Counted from the first letter of the stretch, positions 27,092 to 36,512 are shown. The stretch is DNA of 64,000 bases from Acidianus infernus (GCF_009729545.1 NZ_WFIY01000004.1:1834001-1898000), one strand, 5' to 3'. Made by a program: numbers and translations. The notes: a model not told the origin generated them from the sequence alone.

Positions 27092-27397
27092 TCAATGAGG
27101 AAGTTCCTCCTTTAACTTCTCGACAATTTCTTTCATCTCTCCTTTAATTTCCTTAAACCTAGTTAATTTTTGAAGAACCTCTTCTCCTTTATTAGTTATG
27201 AAATACAAATTATCTTTTCTGATTATTAAGCCGCATTTCTCTAATAACGGTAGGTATTTATTTGCTACCTCAAATGTTAAGTTAGCCGAGTACATTAATC
27301 TCGTTTTATTTATGCCCCCGACATTATTTTTACATGCCTTCAGAATATCGTGGTAAATATCATACTTGTCTCTCTTTCTCTTGTTAAATAGGGCCAT
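27092..27397 (-). CDS. Winged-helix DNA-binding protein (COG3432-like)
   Basis: 101 residues. Pattern: basic N-terminus NKRKRDKYDIYHDILKAC, helix-turn-helix NKTRLMYSANLTFEVANKYL, wing LIIRKDNLYFITNKGEEVL, and a terminal coiled helix. This is the common Crenarchaeal single-wing regulator also found on Sulfolobus viruses and plasmids. It lies 59 bases after the signal peptidase gene and is a good candidate for local control of the surface-filament island. Confidence 0.75.
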   Translation of the reverse strand: MALFNKRKRDKYDIYHDILKACKNNVGGINKTRLMYSANLTFEVANKYLPLLEKCGLIIRKDNLYFITNKGEEVLQKLTRFKEIKGEMKEIVEKLKEELPH

Positions 27398-27456
27398 ATA
27401 AAATATTAACTTTAGCCAAAATTATAAGCTTTATCTTGAATAAAACAGAGGGGATA

Positions 27457-28488
27457 TTAATAACTTAAGGAAAGAAGTTTGCTTATTATAATTATTATGC
27501 CCAGTATTATTGACGAGAGGAACGCTGAATAAACTACTAAAAATAATAAAGGGTTAAAAGAGAACAAGCCTTCCATAATACAATAAGGTAATAGTTCTGG
27601 GACTATTAAGAATCCCACATTAGTTGATTTAAATCCTCCTTTTCCAGAATTTAGCATAAATGTAATATTAGATGAATGACATATTGTTTTATTCCCAATT
27701 AATTGTAAATTACTTGTATTAGAGTAAAATAATATGGCAAGTGGGAATTTAAATATGAACTTACTAACGTTAACCGGTAGGACTAACGTAATGTTTTTAC
27801 ACTCAGGTAATACTCCAATTTTAAATGAAACTCCAATCTCCTTCTTAGTAAGAAACGAAGGCGCACATGTAGAAGTCCATTGAGCTCTAGTTAGTATAGT
27901 ATTAACTGAGAATATAACGAAGAATACTATAAAGAATAACACGAATAACGTGGAAAATATTAATTTTGTATTTAGCTTATTATACTGTTTTCTCTGCATT
28001 ATTTCTATTTTATTTTTATCTATAATCTCTAATAATATATAAATTCCAAAAATTGTTATTAATGCATATATTTTACCTTGGGTAGTATCCACTGTAGAAA
28101 TAGCGTAACCTATATAAGGAATAGATAATGGTCTTCCTAAAATCACTGGTACAAAACCCTTAATCCAATATGGCTTAACTATCCAAGGATCTGGAAATTT
28201 ATTATGAATTCCTTTAGTTATATATCCACACGCTTTCTCTTCTATTATTTCATGGACTATATAATGGTTATAAAAAGGCGGTTTATAAGCTACTATTTCT
28301 CCAATGTGAGGTTTTCCTAATAATGGCATTATGAAGACTATGCAACCTGGATTAAGTTCTGGTACCATGGAATTCGTTGCTTCAATATTCCAGCCGTAAG
28401 GTAAGCCAAAGAAGTATTGTGAAATTAAACTAAATGCTATGGAAATTAAAAGCAAGGATAAGAATATGTAAGCAATAGCTCTTAACAA
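27457..28488 (-). CDS. Archaeal-type signal peptidase I (S26B) with C-terminal extension
   Basis: 343 residues. N-terminal span (residues 5-25), then ATNSMVPEL with catalytic Ser40, HYIVHEII with His79, and YITKGIHNKFPDP with Asp100 as a candidate third residue, as in archaeal Ser-His-Asp peptidases. A second span lies near 140-157, a third near 170-195, and an extra outer domain of about 100 residues is followed by a terminal span near 310-340. The standard chromosomal enzyme is much shorter. A dedicated peptidase beside TasA-like substrates mirrors SipW-type systems. Confidence 0.8.
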   Translation of the reverse strand: MLRAIAYIFLSLLLISIAFSLISQYFFGLPYGWNIEATNSMVPELNPGCIVFIMPLLGKPHIGEIVAYKPPFYNHYIVHEIIEEKACGYITKGIHNKFPDPWIVKPYWIKGFVPVILGRPLSIPYIGYAISTVDTTQGKIYALITIFGIYILLEIIDKNKIEIMQRKQYNKLNTKLIFSTLFVLFFIVFFVIFSVNTILTRAQWTSTCAPSFLTKKEIGVSFKIGVLPECKNITLVLPVNVSKFIFKFPLAILFYSNTSNLQLIGNKTICHSSNITFMLNSGKGGFKSTNVGFLIVPELLPYCIMEGLFSFNPLLFLVVYSAFLSSIILGIIIIISKLLSLSY

Positions 28489-28559
28489 ATTAAATCACCA
28501 TATAACTAAATAAGAAGAGATATAAAAAAATATTAACAAATTAACTTATTTACTTGATA

Positions 28560-29090
28560 TTATTGTCCATTAACTACGTTATACGTTGCAGTTACGTATA
28601 TCGTGAAGGTTAAAGATGTTCCTGGTGGTACATTATAAATTACTAATACTAATGTTATTGGTATTTCTTGTCCGGGACCTAGCACTAAGGGTGATGATGG
28701 ATCAGGCATAGCTTTCGGATTCACGTTTGATGTATTAAAGACATATATTGAAGCGCATTTTGGCGCATCTGCCATTATTGTTACTGTTACTGGTTCATTT
28801 AAATTGTTCTTAACATAGAATACGTCGCTTAATATTTCCACGCTATTTGGAGCAACTTTACCGAAGTTTATCTGCAAGTCGCCTTGGGCATTTATAAAAG
28901 CGAAGTAACCACAGGGAGACTTTAAGTGGTGGTCATTCGGTATTAATGCTATATTTGCTGCACAGTCATTAACTACGTATGCTACTGCAGTTCTAGGTGC
29001 GAAGTAAACGAAGTCCATTGAGACTACTAGACTTAGTAAGAATATTCCTGCTATAACTCCTAGGGTTAGGGCTTTTGTTTCCGTTCTCAT
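28560..29090 (-). CDS. Secreted TasA/DUF1102-like filament candidate
   Basis: 176 residues. N-terminal span (residues 8-28) with an AxA-like site, then a beta-rich domain. A diagnostic stretch LQINFGKVAPNSVEIL followed by DVFYVKNNLNEPVTVTI has the DUF1102/TasA pattern of a donor-strand beta sandwich, where a short loop precedes a strand with alternating hydrophobics. Cysteines near residues 43 and 60 could pair. Archaeal bundling pili and threads are built from proteins of this kind. It lies 71 bases upstream of the signal peptidase gene on the same strand. The filament role is inferred. Confidence 0.6.
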   Translation of the reverse strand: MRTETKALTLGVIAGIFLLSLVVSMDFVYFAPRTAVAYVVNDCAANIALIPNDHHLKSPCGYFAFINAQGDLQINFGKVAPNSVEILSDVFYVKNNLNEPVTVTIMADAPKCASIYVFNTSNVNPKAMPDPSSPLVLGPGQEIPITLVLVIYNVPPGTSLTFTIYVTATYNVVNGQ

Positions 29091-29307
29091 TTTTCTTCCA
29101 CTGATAGTTACTTGTTTTTGCCATTTAAAAATATATCGTTTAATCTAAATAAATGGATAATATAAATTATTTGTGTTGATATATTCAAAGATATTACTTA
29201 AGCAATTGAATATAAGAAAATTATACCTTTCATTTATGTTGTAAGAATGTTTAATCTTAGCAAATTGCACAGTGAATGTTAAATATCTAGTAATAATAGA
29301 ATGAATT

Positions 29308-29616
29308 ATGAGATCAGTTTTATTCTTTATATTAGGTATGCTTCTAGTCCTGTCCTTGGGATTCGTGTATTCATATTTCTTTGAGGAACAAAGAGGCATT
29401 ACAGCAACAGCTTGTGTGACTAATTTTATTAAAGAATCTAACTGCAAGACGATAATATACAATCCATACTGTTTTACTATTCATGTTAACTATGGATGCC
29501 ACACATTAACTCTACTACCTAAAGAGAGCACATATATTTCCAATGCATCTGAAATATATATCTCTTCTCCTTGTAGGCCGTGCTTTTTATTAGTAGTATA
29601 TTTAAAATATGAATAA
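29308..29616 (+). CDS. Small cysteine-rich exported protein
   Basis: 102 residues: N-terminal span VLFFILGMLLVLSLGFVYSY, then an outer domain with seven cysteines (near residues 36, 46, 55, 64, 89, 92) and a terminal strand FLLVVYLKYE. Even spacing of cysteines in a short exported domain suggests disulfides for stability in hot acid. ATG 29308 starts 217 bases from the divergent filament candidate, so the two may share a regulatory region. It could be a minor or tip subunit; this is a guess. Confidence 0.5.
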   Translation: MRSVLFFILGMLLVLSLGFVYSYFFEEQRGITATACVTNFIKESNCKTIIYNPYCFTIHVNYGCHTLTLLPKESTYISNASEIYISSPCRPCFLLVVYLKYE

Positions 29617-29708
29617 AATTCTTGTTAGCTTTTCTTTGTGTTTAATTTAAAACTGGCTTAGTTTTTGTTAATTAATTTTTTAATGTGATAATTCACAAGG
29701 GAAATCTT

Positions 29709-29999
29709 ATGAAAAATTTAAAAGTAGAAAAGTATTATAAAATACCTATGAAATTAGATTTAAGTGAATGTAAGAGAATAAATGAAGTTCCATTTAGTCT
29801 TGTTGAAAATTATGTTAAGTTCTTTAATTTCTTCTTACCTCGTAATATATCTGAGGTTATAGTAATAATTCCTAAGAATAAAATGAGTGAATCAGAGGTA
29901 ATTGGGCATGCGATAAGAAAAATAAGAAATATAGATAATATAAAAATTATTTTATTAAGTGATAAGATAACTAATAAGTTCATTCTATGCTTAAAATGA
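29709..29999 (+). CDS. Small protein paralogous to the gene at 32996-33253
   Basis: 96 residues from ATG 29709 (a GTG 29685 is in frame). The core VPFSLVENYVKFFNFFLPRN followed by strands VIVIIPKN, a helix, and IKIILLSDKI matches the small protein at 32996-33253 (IPRSLISNYEKFFNFVLPKN). No membrane span or known motif. The pair brackets the DUF5305-like gene and two unknown genes, so both probably belong to one functional unit. Function unknown. Confidence 0.55.
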   Translation: MKNLKVEKYYKIPMKLDLSECKRINEVPFSLVENYVKFFNFFLPRNISEVIVIIPKNKMSESEVIGHAIRKIRNIDNIKIILLSDKITNKFILCLK

Positions 30000-30049
30000 T
30001 ATACTTAATTAAGGGAAAAGCTTAATATTTACTCAAATAATTCATAGTT

Positions 30050-31384
30050 ATGCGAATAAATCTTAATAAAAGATTAAGGTTATTCCTAATTTTCACACTA
30101 TTAATACTTGCTATAGCCTTGACGTATACTAACGTTGTGGCTTTAGAAGCATCTTCTCATCCTATACTAATTGGATATCAAACTGTGGCTTACGACAGTA
30201 TATATTATTCTGGATTAATGACGCCTAATCCTTTCAGTCATGGAATAAATGTAACTATTTGCAAACCAATAATTAAATACGAAAATCTTAGTGTATTAGC
30301 ATCTATAATACTTTATTCCAATTATTCAAAGATTTTAGGAACAAATGAACTAATTAATGTTACTCACTTTCCAGAATACATAGCTAAATATCTTTTAATA
30401 GATGTTAAAAACGTATCATGCTTTAAATATAATGTTATACTTTATGATGTGGGAGTTTATAATATAACATTACTTAGTGGTACGGCTAAAGGGCAATTAC
30501 TGTTGCCGGTTTCTGCATTAAGCTATGCATTAAACAATTTCTCAAAATATATTCCGGGCAATTATGAGATAATAGTCAGGTTATGTTATAATAATAAAAC
30601 TTCCTGTACTATTATATACTCGCAAGGTAATTGTCTTAATTTGAAAATTAATAATATTGTAATAGCTTATGAAGGAAAAATCAAGGAAAATTATATCAAT
30701 ACTACCGGAAACTCCTTTCCGTTACAATTGTTACAAGAATTGTGTATTCACGTTAGGAGTTATCCTAATTATAGTAATCTAACTTGTTATGAGATTGTAG
30801 TTAATACCACATTAGGATCTTTAATATATAAAAAAGGTATAGCTAATTCGTCAATAATACCCCTTAATGTTACTAACATCTCAAATTATGTTTCCGAACT
30901 ACTTTACAAGTACGGAGTTTATTCTTCAGGTTTTGATATTATAGTATATATCAAAAATAAATCAGGTAATTATACACTAGATCCCTACATTGTAATATCG
31001 AATAACGCTGGATTCATTACAATTACATCGTATAACTCTACAGTAAACATGCCTGTATATCTGAAAGAAGACTTTAACCGACTAAATTTTATATATTCAG
31101 CGCTTCCTGCCGCAGCTTTAATTCTATTACTTTCGCTCACAAAGAATAAAGAAGAATCACTTAAAGAGAGAACTATGAGAAAGTTAAGGAAAGTGAAAAA
31201 GATACTTATAGAGACATCAGAAAAACCCTTTGTTAAGGAAGTAATAAGAGTTAACGACGTAGACGATATAATAAAATATTCTGCAAACTTAGGCAAGCCT
31301 ATAATACTTTATAAAGGAAAGAATGTACTTGAAGTCTGGAGCATAGATAATGATATAGGTTATGTATATTCCGTAAATTATTAA
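30050..31384 (+). CDS. DUF5305-like membrane-anchored surface protein
   Basis: 444 residues. N-terminal span (residues 10-30), outer domain of about 310 residues with many N-x-S/T sites and eight or so cysteines, a span near 350-365, and a basic cytosolic tail of about 80 residues (KERTMRKLRKVKKIL). An early YxxxxYDSIYYSGLMTPNPF stretch followed by alternating strands resembles the DUF5305 layout found near signal peptidases in other archaea, but that is recalled rather than tested. It probably serves the same surface structure as the filament candidate. Confidence 0.5.
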   Translation: MRINLNKRLRLFLIFTLLILAIALTYTNVVALEASSHPILIGYQTVAYDSIYYSGLMTPNPFSHGINVTICKPIIKYENLSVLASIILYSNYSKILGTNELINVTHFPEYIAKYLLIDVKNVSCFKYNVILYDVGVYNITLLSGTAKGQLLLPVSALSYALNNFSKYIPGNYEIIVRLCYNNKTSCTIIYSQGNCLNLKINNIVIAYEGKIKENYINTTGNSFPLQLLQELCIHVRSYPNYSNLTCYEIVVNTTLGSLIYKKGIANSSIIPLNVTNISNYVSELLYKYGVYSSGFDIIVYIKNKSGNYTLDPYIVISNNAGFITITSYNSTVNMPVYLKEDFNRLNFIYSALPAAALILLLSLTKNKEESLKERTMRKLRKVKKILIETSEKPFVKEVIRVNDVDDIIKYSANLGKPIILYKGKNVLEVWSIDNDIGYVYSVNY

Positions 31385-31398
31385 ATAAAAATACAGGA

Positions 31399-31998
31399 TT
31401 AATATTTTTTATAATATATAAAGATAGTGGATGGTTGAATAAAATTAAGTGAGACGGTATCTTTATTCGTAAATGCTTCATCATTACTTAATTTTGGAGG
31501 GAGGTAGTAAGGTAAGCTGATTGAATTCATAATATATAATGTTTTAGAGAACTCCGTTTTGAAAGTAAAGTTGATCACGGGATAAGGTAAGCTTATTGAG
31601 GAATATAATATTACATCCTCTGGATATAATAACGAAGAAACTTTACAAGTTTGTTTCCCATCTTTAACTTCTATATTGTCAACTTTTCTATTCCTTATAA
31701 TCATTAAAATTTTTGCTTTTAGTTTCTCGTCGTCTTTAATTTCTATTAAATCTAAAGATATTTCACACGATCTTCTATAATCATTTATATTTACGTCATA
31801 TAGTAGAACGTCAATTGAAGGATTTAAGATAACATACTGCCCTTTTTTCAGTAGTACTCTTATGGATATTAGATTATTTATTAGTGTCTCTTTCTCATAA
31901 TTAATCTTTCTCAATTCTCTTGTGCTTCTAGGAATTTTAAAATATTCCAAGACTTCTTGAATAAAATATTTATTCACACTTACATGCCTTCTAGGCAA
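31399..31998 (-). CDS. Hypothetical protein of the surface island
   Basis: 199 residues, no clear span. It starts with a basic helix (MPRRHVSVNKYFIQEVLEYF) that may be a small winged-helix-like domain, then mixed strands (QYVILNPSIDVLLYDV) and a C-terminal region rich in S, N and P. It lies 3 bases after the 224-residue gene on the same strand, so the two are surely co-translated. It converges with the DUF5305-like gene, with only 14 bases between stops. Confidence 0.45.
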   Translation of the reverse strand: MPRRHVSVNKYFIQEVLEYFKIPRSTRELRKINYEKETLINNLISIRVLLKKGQYVILNPSIDVLLYDVNINDYRRSCEISLDLIEIKDDEKLKAKILMIIRNRKVDNIEVKDGKQTCKVSSLLYPEDVILYSSISLPYPVINFTFKTEFSKTLYIMNSISLPYYLPPKLSNDEAFTNKDTVSLNFIQPSTIFIYYKKY

Positions 31999-32001
31999 AT
32001 T

Positions 32002-32676
32002 TTATTTTTTACTACATAATTTTGTCAGTATTACATAAGCTGTATCTGGAATTGGGAAATCAATAGTAGCTCTTACTTCATCATTAAAAATCTTTATATC
32101 ATTTTTATAAATTATATTTTCAGGCTTTCCATATTGATTAATTTTGTCCGTAATAACTAATTCGCTCCTAGATATTTCAAATCCTTCATATTTGAGCCAT
32201 ACAGAATAACGCATGACAGGAAAATTACGAGTTAATATAAAAAAGTTAGCAATGCTAGTTTCTCCATAAATACGCTTTAGTACTTTATACAATTTATCTG
32301 GATTATCTAATGAATTTTTATATTTTATATTGAATAATAATAAATAATTTCTATTTTTGGCTAGATTACATTCTAACTTTAAGCTAAAAACATATATCAT
32401 TTCCAAATTAGACAAGTTTATATTAAAATTACATAATTTCTCTATATTATTTTCAAATAATTTAATATTTTTCTCTATAATCTGAATTTTTTCTACAGGA
32501 AATAGGCTGAATATAAACAAATCTTTCTTTAAATCTTCTTTTAAAGTAAAATTTATTGTATACTTAAACTCTCCTAGTCCATTTGAAGATATGTATGAAT
32601 AATTTTCAATACTATGAACCAAATATTTGGAATTTAAGTTATAGCCCAGTTGTCTTAGTCTTTCAACTTCATACAT
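32002..32676 (-). CDS. Hypothetical protein, first gene of a two-gene operon
   Basis: 224 residues, mostly beta strands with hydrophobic alternation: FKYTINFTLKEDL, DLFIFSLFPVEKI, MIYVFSLKLECNL, YLLLFNIKYKNSL. No signal peptide. Three cysteines. It could be a cytosolic beta-sandwich chaperone or adaptor for exported beta proteins, but that is a guess. Transcribed from the AT-rich region near 32700 together with the downstream 199-residue gene. Confidence 0.45.
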   Translation of the reverse strand: MYEVERLRQLGYNLNSKYLVHSIENYSYISSNGLGEFKYTINFTLKEDLKKDLFIFSLFPVEKIQIIEKNIKLFENNIEKLCNFNINLSNLEMIYVFSLKLECNLAKNRNYLLLFNIKYKNSLDNPDKLYKVLKRIYGETSIANFFILTRNFPVMRYSVWLKYEGFEISRSELVITDKINQYGKPENIIYKNDIKIFNDEVRATIDFPIPDTAYVILTKLCSKK

Positions 32677-32995
32677 ATTATATATTATTATGTTTATAAT
32701 TATAAGGATTTACCTCGAATAACTAATAAAAATTATTAATGCCTATGTTGTCTATTCTACTTAAATCTATTCAGAAATTTATATGAATAAATGTAAATCC
32801 TTTATATAAATTAAAATATAAAACATCATTTAACGATTTCTAGCAATTTGCGGGAAAAATACTGCATCGTGTCTTATACAGTACTCGAAAGAATTAAAAA
32901 CTTATTATAAATTTATCGTATATTTCTGATCACTTTTAATGTACAATATAACTAAAAAATTTTTATCAAACCCATAGTATAAGATTATAAATATT
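32677..32995. other. AT-rich gene-free interval
   Basis: About 320 bases with no gene. Likely holds the promoter for the two-gene operon on the left (minus strand, TATATATTATTATG near 32680). No repeat or hairpin that I can support. Confidence 0.5.
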
Positions 32996-33253
32996 TTATT
33001 TCATGCATATGGATATATTACTAGATTTATCTAGAGTTATTATTACAGTTTTAAATTTTCTTACTTTTGATATTGAATTTCGTATCATCTCAATTTCATG
33101 AAATAATGTTTCTGGGACGCTTATAATTATTTCCTTATCTTCTACATTTTTAGGTAAAACAAAATTAAAGAATTTCTCATAATTTGATATTAGTGACCTA
33201 GGTATCTCCTTATAATAAAGGCATTCCTCGCTTATTTCCTTCTTTCTTTCCAT
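32996..33253 (-). CDS. Small protein paralogous to the gene at 29709-29999
   Basis: 85 residues. Helix-strand-helix-strand order: IPRSLISNYEKFFNFVLPKN, EIIISVPET, EIEMIRNSISKVRKF, TVIITLDKS. It aligns over its length with the protein at 29709, roughly one third identical by eye. It may be a small soluble regulator or an antitoxin-like partner. A nearby TATA-like ATATATACTTATTAAT lies upstream of its start. Confidence 0.55.
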   Translation of the reverse strand: MERKKEISEECLYYKEIPRSLISNYEKFFNFVLPKNVEDKEIIISVPETLFHEIEMIRNSISKVRKFKTVIITLDKSSNISICMK

Positions 33254-33384
33254 ATGGAATATATACTTATTAATATTATAAACATTTCGTATAGATTAGT
33301 CTATATAAATATATTTAAATAGAAGAATTAACTGCAATATTCTGATGTAATACTTTTTTATTCTTGATCGTCAAAGTAATACTC

Positions 33385-33711
33385 ATGAAGGTAATAGAGT
33401 CATTATACGACAGATCAATGAGCGAACATGGATTATTTGCTAAAGATGTTCTAGACGAGATTATCCCTAAACTTAAGGCTAACGCTCATTATTTTAGGAG
33501 TAAAGGAAGCATATTCTCTTTGGCACCGTCGAATAAATATATTTGGACAATGAGGATAAACCTAAAACCATTTTATGTTATACTGTGCAAATACAGATAT
33601 ACTTATTGGACTCTTCCGGATTTAGAGCTTAAAATAATTGATTGCTATAGACTAAAAGGCGAAGTTGAGAAGTACTTCAAGGAGAAGTTTTACTTAGTAA
33701 TTGAAGAGTAA
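33385..33711 (+). CDS. Hypothetical protein
   Basis: About 108 residues from ATG 33385, chosen over TTG 33364 because a T-rich TATA-like box lies about 26-30 bases upstream. Mixed helix and strand: VIESLYDRSMSEHGLFAKDV, FRSKGSIFSLAPSNKYIWTM, KPFYVILCKYRYTYWTLPDL. Rich in aromatic residues. No known family. Its stop lies 61 bases before an IS-type relic. Confidence 0.5.
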   Translation: MKVIESLYDRSMSEHGLFAKDVLDEIIPKLKANAHYFRSKGSIFSLAPSNKYIWTMRINLKPFYVILCKYRYTYWTLPDLELKIIDCYRLKGEVEKYFKEKFYLVIEE

Positions 33712-33772
33712 AGAATTGAAGGCTAGACTAACATTAAGAGAATTAACTCTTACTCCTTGTCTTTATTTATTT

Positions 33773-33905
33773 CTGACTTCCTCCTGGAAGGGTTACCTTC
33801 CAAGGGGCTCATAGTTCCCGTCATTAATTCTAGTCCAGAGATCATCATTGGAAGAGTGTGGGACTTTCACGCTGGTTGCTCATACTTGAGCTGGGGAGGA
33901 GCGTC
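33773..33905 (-). mobile_element. IS605-type transposase C-terminal remnant and right end
   Basis: Reading on the minus strand, remnants of a TnpB tail (VKVPHSSNDDLW after a stop, then YEPLGR) lead to a terminal block GGAGGAAGTCAG (at 33773-33784). The same tail and terminus occur at 36587-36716 (minus) and 39050-39174 (plus), and a very similar terminus ends the element at 46024. No intact transposase remains. The relic abuts the 3' end of the next gene. Confidence 0.6.
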
Positions 33906-33906
33906 A

Positions 33907-34359
33907 TTACATTCTTGGGCTATCGTGAGGCTTTGCCTCCTTAACTTTGTAAAATCTTTCCTTATAATCTCTTAGTATCTTAAAAGAAAGAGAATCCATC
34001 TCCTCTTCTCCCACAAAAGGCAGTATAATTTCGTCCTCTTTTAAATACACGATGTACTTTATTTTTTCATTAAGTAATTTTACGTTTTCTATTAACTCCT
34101 TATTATTACAATGATAAAAATTGTTCAGAAGGTCTTCAATGCAATTTACATATCTTTTAAGGAAATTAACGCAATCGACTTCTATTTCATCTCCGTTCAA
34201 TATTGATTTATTTTTTATTTTAACACAAGTTATCTGGTCATTAAGGGAAAACGATGAATATTCCGAAGATAACTGAATGTCTAGAAAACCTGCTGAAGTT
34301 ACAAATCCTTTCTCGAAAATTTTTCCTTCCCTAGTTATTCCTACAAGAACTGGTTCCAT
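33907..34359 (-). CDS. Hypothetical protein with IS-derived C-terminus
   Basis: About 150 residues from ATG 34359 (MEPVLVGITREGK); a start 5 codons upstream is also in frame. Alternating strands then a long helix (LKRYVNCIEDLLNNFYHCNN). The last dozen residues (AKPHDSPRM) are encoded right at the edge of the IS relic at 33773-33905, so the natural C-terminus has probably been lost and replaced. Function unknown. Confidence 0.45.
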   Translation of the reverse strand: MEPVLVGITREGKIFEKGFVTSAGFLDIQLSSEYSSFSLNDQITCVKIKNKSILNGDEIEVDCVNFLKRYVNCIEDLLNNFYHCNNKELIENVKLLNEKIKYIVYLKEDEIILPFVGEEEMDSLSFKILRDYKERFYKVKEAKPHDSPRM

Positions 34360-34374
34360 GTGATATGTTCTCAC

Positions 34375-35033
34375 TCAAGGTTAAATAGAGTTGCTAGATG
34401 AGTATTAAAGAAATGCTCATAATGTTTATAATAAATTACATTATTAAAAAAGAATTTATCAGTATACTATATTTAGATTCAAGTTTGGTTCTCTTTATTC
34501 CCAAACTATCGTAAATAGAATCAGAGCTAATTATTTTTCGCAGAAGCGTTTTTAGCAGCTCTTAAAATCCTCATCATCAATCGATGCAGTAACCTTAATT
34601 GGGTCAAGAGAGAATTTCTAAAAGTTGCTATAGACGTTGATATATCATTTTTTGTACTCCTGCAAGATCAATAAGGCTTTTCTCTTCAGCTAATAGCTAA
34701 GAAAAAATCAGAATCAATATGAAGCAATTTCTTTTTCAGCCTCCTCTAAAGCTTTCTTTTTTAATTCCTCGATACTCAAGCTTTGTGGGAACTTTTTCTC
34801 TTCTTCTAGAACTTTAACCCTAGGGGCTATTCCTTAATTCAGTTATATAATAAAACTCATCTACATTAAATTTATCCCTTCTTTAGGTAAGTAAAGTCTA
34901 CCTTACTTTTTTATTTATTTAATTTAACCATCGCGAATAATACTTGGTGTAGAGAATATAAAGATTTTCCACTTTTGTTCGCTCTATTGAAGTAAATAAT
35001 TATTGTTTGTAAGAAAAATTGTATGCAGTACTA
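34375..35033. other. Long interval with gene fossils
   Basis: About 660 bases without an intact gene. One fossil on the minus strand is annotated separately (34714-34833). A second open stretch on the minus strand near 34515-34620 (LLTQLRLLHRLMMRILRAAK) has no start and no recognisable family. The rest is AT-rich, and its right end precedes the stop of the APC permease gene. Confidence 0.45.
34714..34833 (-). pseudogene. C-terminal fossil of an antitoxin-like small protein
   Basis: The minus-strand reading VKVLEEEKKFPQSLSIEELK continues KKALEEAEKEIASY to a TGA. The charged helix after a PQSLSIEELK turn resembles the C-terminal arm of VapB-type antitoxins. The upstream half (VDEFYYITELRNS) is in another frame and ends at a stop, so a frameshift has broken it. 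No toxin partner is visible. Confidence 0.4.
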
Positions 35034-36353
35034 TTAATCTTCTGTTGATGATAGCATTTCCTTAATTTCCAGATAGAAGAAACCTAGGACTATCCAGCCC
35101 AAAAAGATATTTATCATTATTGGAGAGAATCCCGTGAATGAGTATAGAAGCACTACAATGCTAACTAAAGTTGCTAATATCCCTATAGTTAATTCCCACC
35201 AGTGTTTCTTAGCCCTCTTTGCGGTAATTCTTACTAAGGATAAATTAGCGGAAGAATGTATGAATAAGTTAAATATGCCTGCTAGACCTCCTAGTATGAC
35301 GAAAACCCCATATAATCCCATAAAGTTTGTAAGCGTTACTACGGCGGAAGTAAATATTCCTGCTATCAAGATTTCAGCATATAAGGGCTTTCCTTTTATA
35401 TCCTTAGCCAGAATTGAAGGAAATACCTTATCCTCTGACATTGCCTTTAAAGTCCTTGAATTTGCTAGAATATAGCTCATTCCGCCTAGTATTCCATCGT
35501 TTAAAGATATAAAGCCTAAAATTATTGCGCCAGCTATCCCGAAGTCACTTAATAAATACTGAACTAAGTTCCCTGTAAAGTCTAATGCCCCTAAGGAGTA
35601 AAAGAAAAACACTGCTAAAAGGCCTCCATAAAATACTACTGCAACTGCAACTTTTCCTATACTCTTTGAAGAGGCATCATAACCTAATGGTGCAATTGAA
35701 CCATAGCCTGTAGGGATTCCTAGACCAAAAACTACTGCCTCAAAAAGCGAAGAGGATAAACTAATGTTGAAAGGATTATAAAAGTGCCATCCTGAGTCCC
35801 TCAAGAAGAATATTGCCAGGCTAACGAGAGCTATCATTTCTGCAGTTGACATAATCATTGCGTACTTTGCTGATGCCTTAACTCCTGCAATTACTAGCGT
35901 GGAAGCCAGTCCGCTAACTATTAATGCCAATAACCATTGATTAAGTAAGATGCTAGGTGTAAAAGGTAACATTCTAAGTATTGAATAAAGTACGTAAGCT
36001 CCGCCTGCTAGCAATGTACCTCCGTAAGATAATGCATAGGCTAAATAAACCCAACCTGTGCTAGTCCCCAATCTTTCTGTTAGCGCATAATAAGCATAAG
36101 TATAGTAACCTCCTCCCCTCTTAAACCTACTACTTAGCCTATTTATTACTATTCCATTTAATGCAACGACCGCAGTAGCAATTAACATTGCAAAAGCTCC
36201 CTGAGTCCCTACTAACGATATCATTACAGTACCGAAGGTTAGTAGAGAAATAAAAGGAGCTTGACCTCCAAAGGATAGGAAAAATAAGTCTAAAGTTGAA
36301 AGTTTGATCTTGGTTCTGCCTTTGTTGATCCCTACTGGCTTTTGATCGTTCAT
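35034..36353 (-). CDS. APC-superfamily amino acid permease
   Basis: 439 residues with about twelve spans. The first span carries FLSFGGQAPFISLLTFG, the APC pattern in which an unwound helix binds the amino acid. RFKRGGGYYTYAYYALTERL near residue 70 matches the conserved GGxYxY loop, and GFISLNDGILGGMSYILANSR near residue 279 the span 8 region. The substrate cannot be read from sequence. It is monocistronic; the ATG at 36353 follows an AT-rich region with TATAAT-like boxes. Confidence 0.85.
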   Translation of the reverse strand: MNDQKPVGINKGRTKIKLSTLDLFFLSFGGQAPFISLLTFGTVMISLVGTQGAFAMLIATAVVALNGIVINRLSSRFKRGGGYYTYAYYALTERLGTSTGWVYLAYALSYGGTLLAGGAYVLYSILRMLPFTPSILLNQWLLALIVSGLASTLVIAGVKASAKYAMIMSTAEMIALVSLAIFFLRDSGWHFYNPFNISLSSSLFEAVVFGLGIPTGYGSIAPLGYDASSKSIGKVAVAVVFYGGLLAVFFFYSLGALDFTGNLVQYLLSDFGIAGAIILGFISLNDGILGGMSYILANSRTLKAMSEDKVFPSILAKDIKGKPLYAEILIAGIFTSAVVTLTNFMGLYGVFVILGGLAGIFNLFIHSSANLSLVRITAKRAKKHWWELTIGILATLVSIVVLLYSFTGFSPIMINIFLGWIVLGFFYLEIKEMLSSTED

Positions 36354-36512
36354 TATACAATAATTTGCGGAGGAAAATTATAAGACTTACTTGTATTATA
36401 TTTTGATAAAATAATATCACGGATATAAAAGAAAATATAATCAAATTACTCTTTCTTTTATAATACTAGAAGAGATTAAGAATTATTAAGGTTCTTTTCT
36501 AAATTTTATTTA

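Noticed and set aside
34515..34620. 33-codon minus-strand open stretch considered as a gene fossil
   Set aside because: There is no start, no family resemblance and no partner gene.
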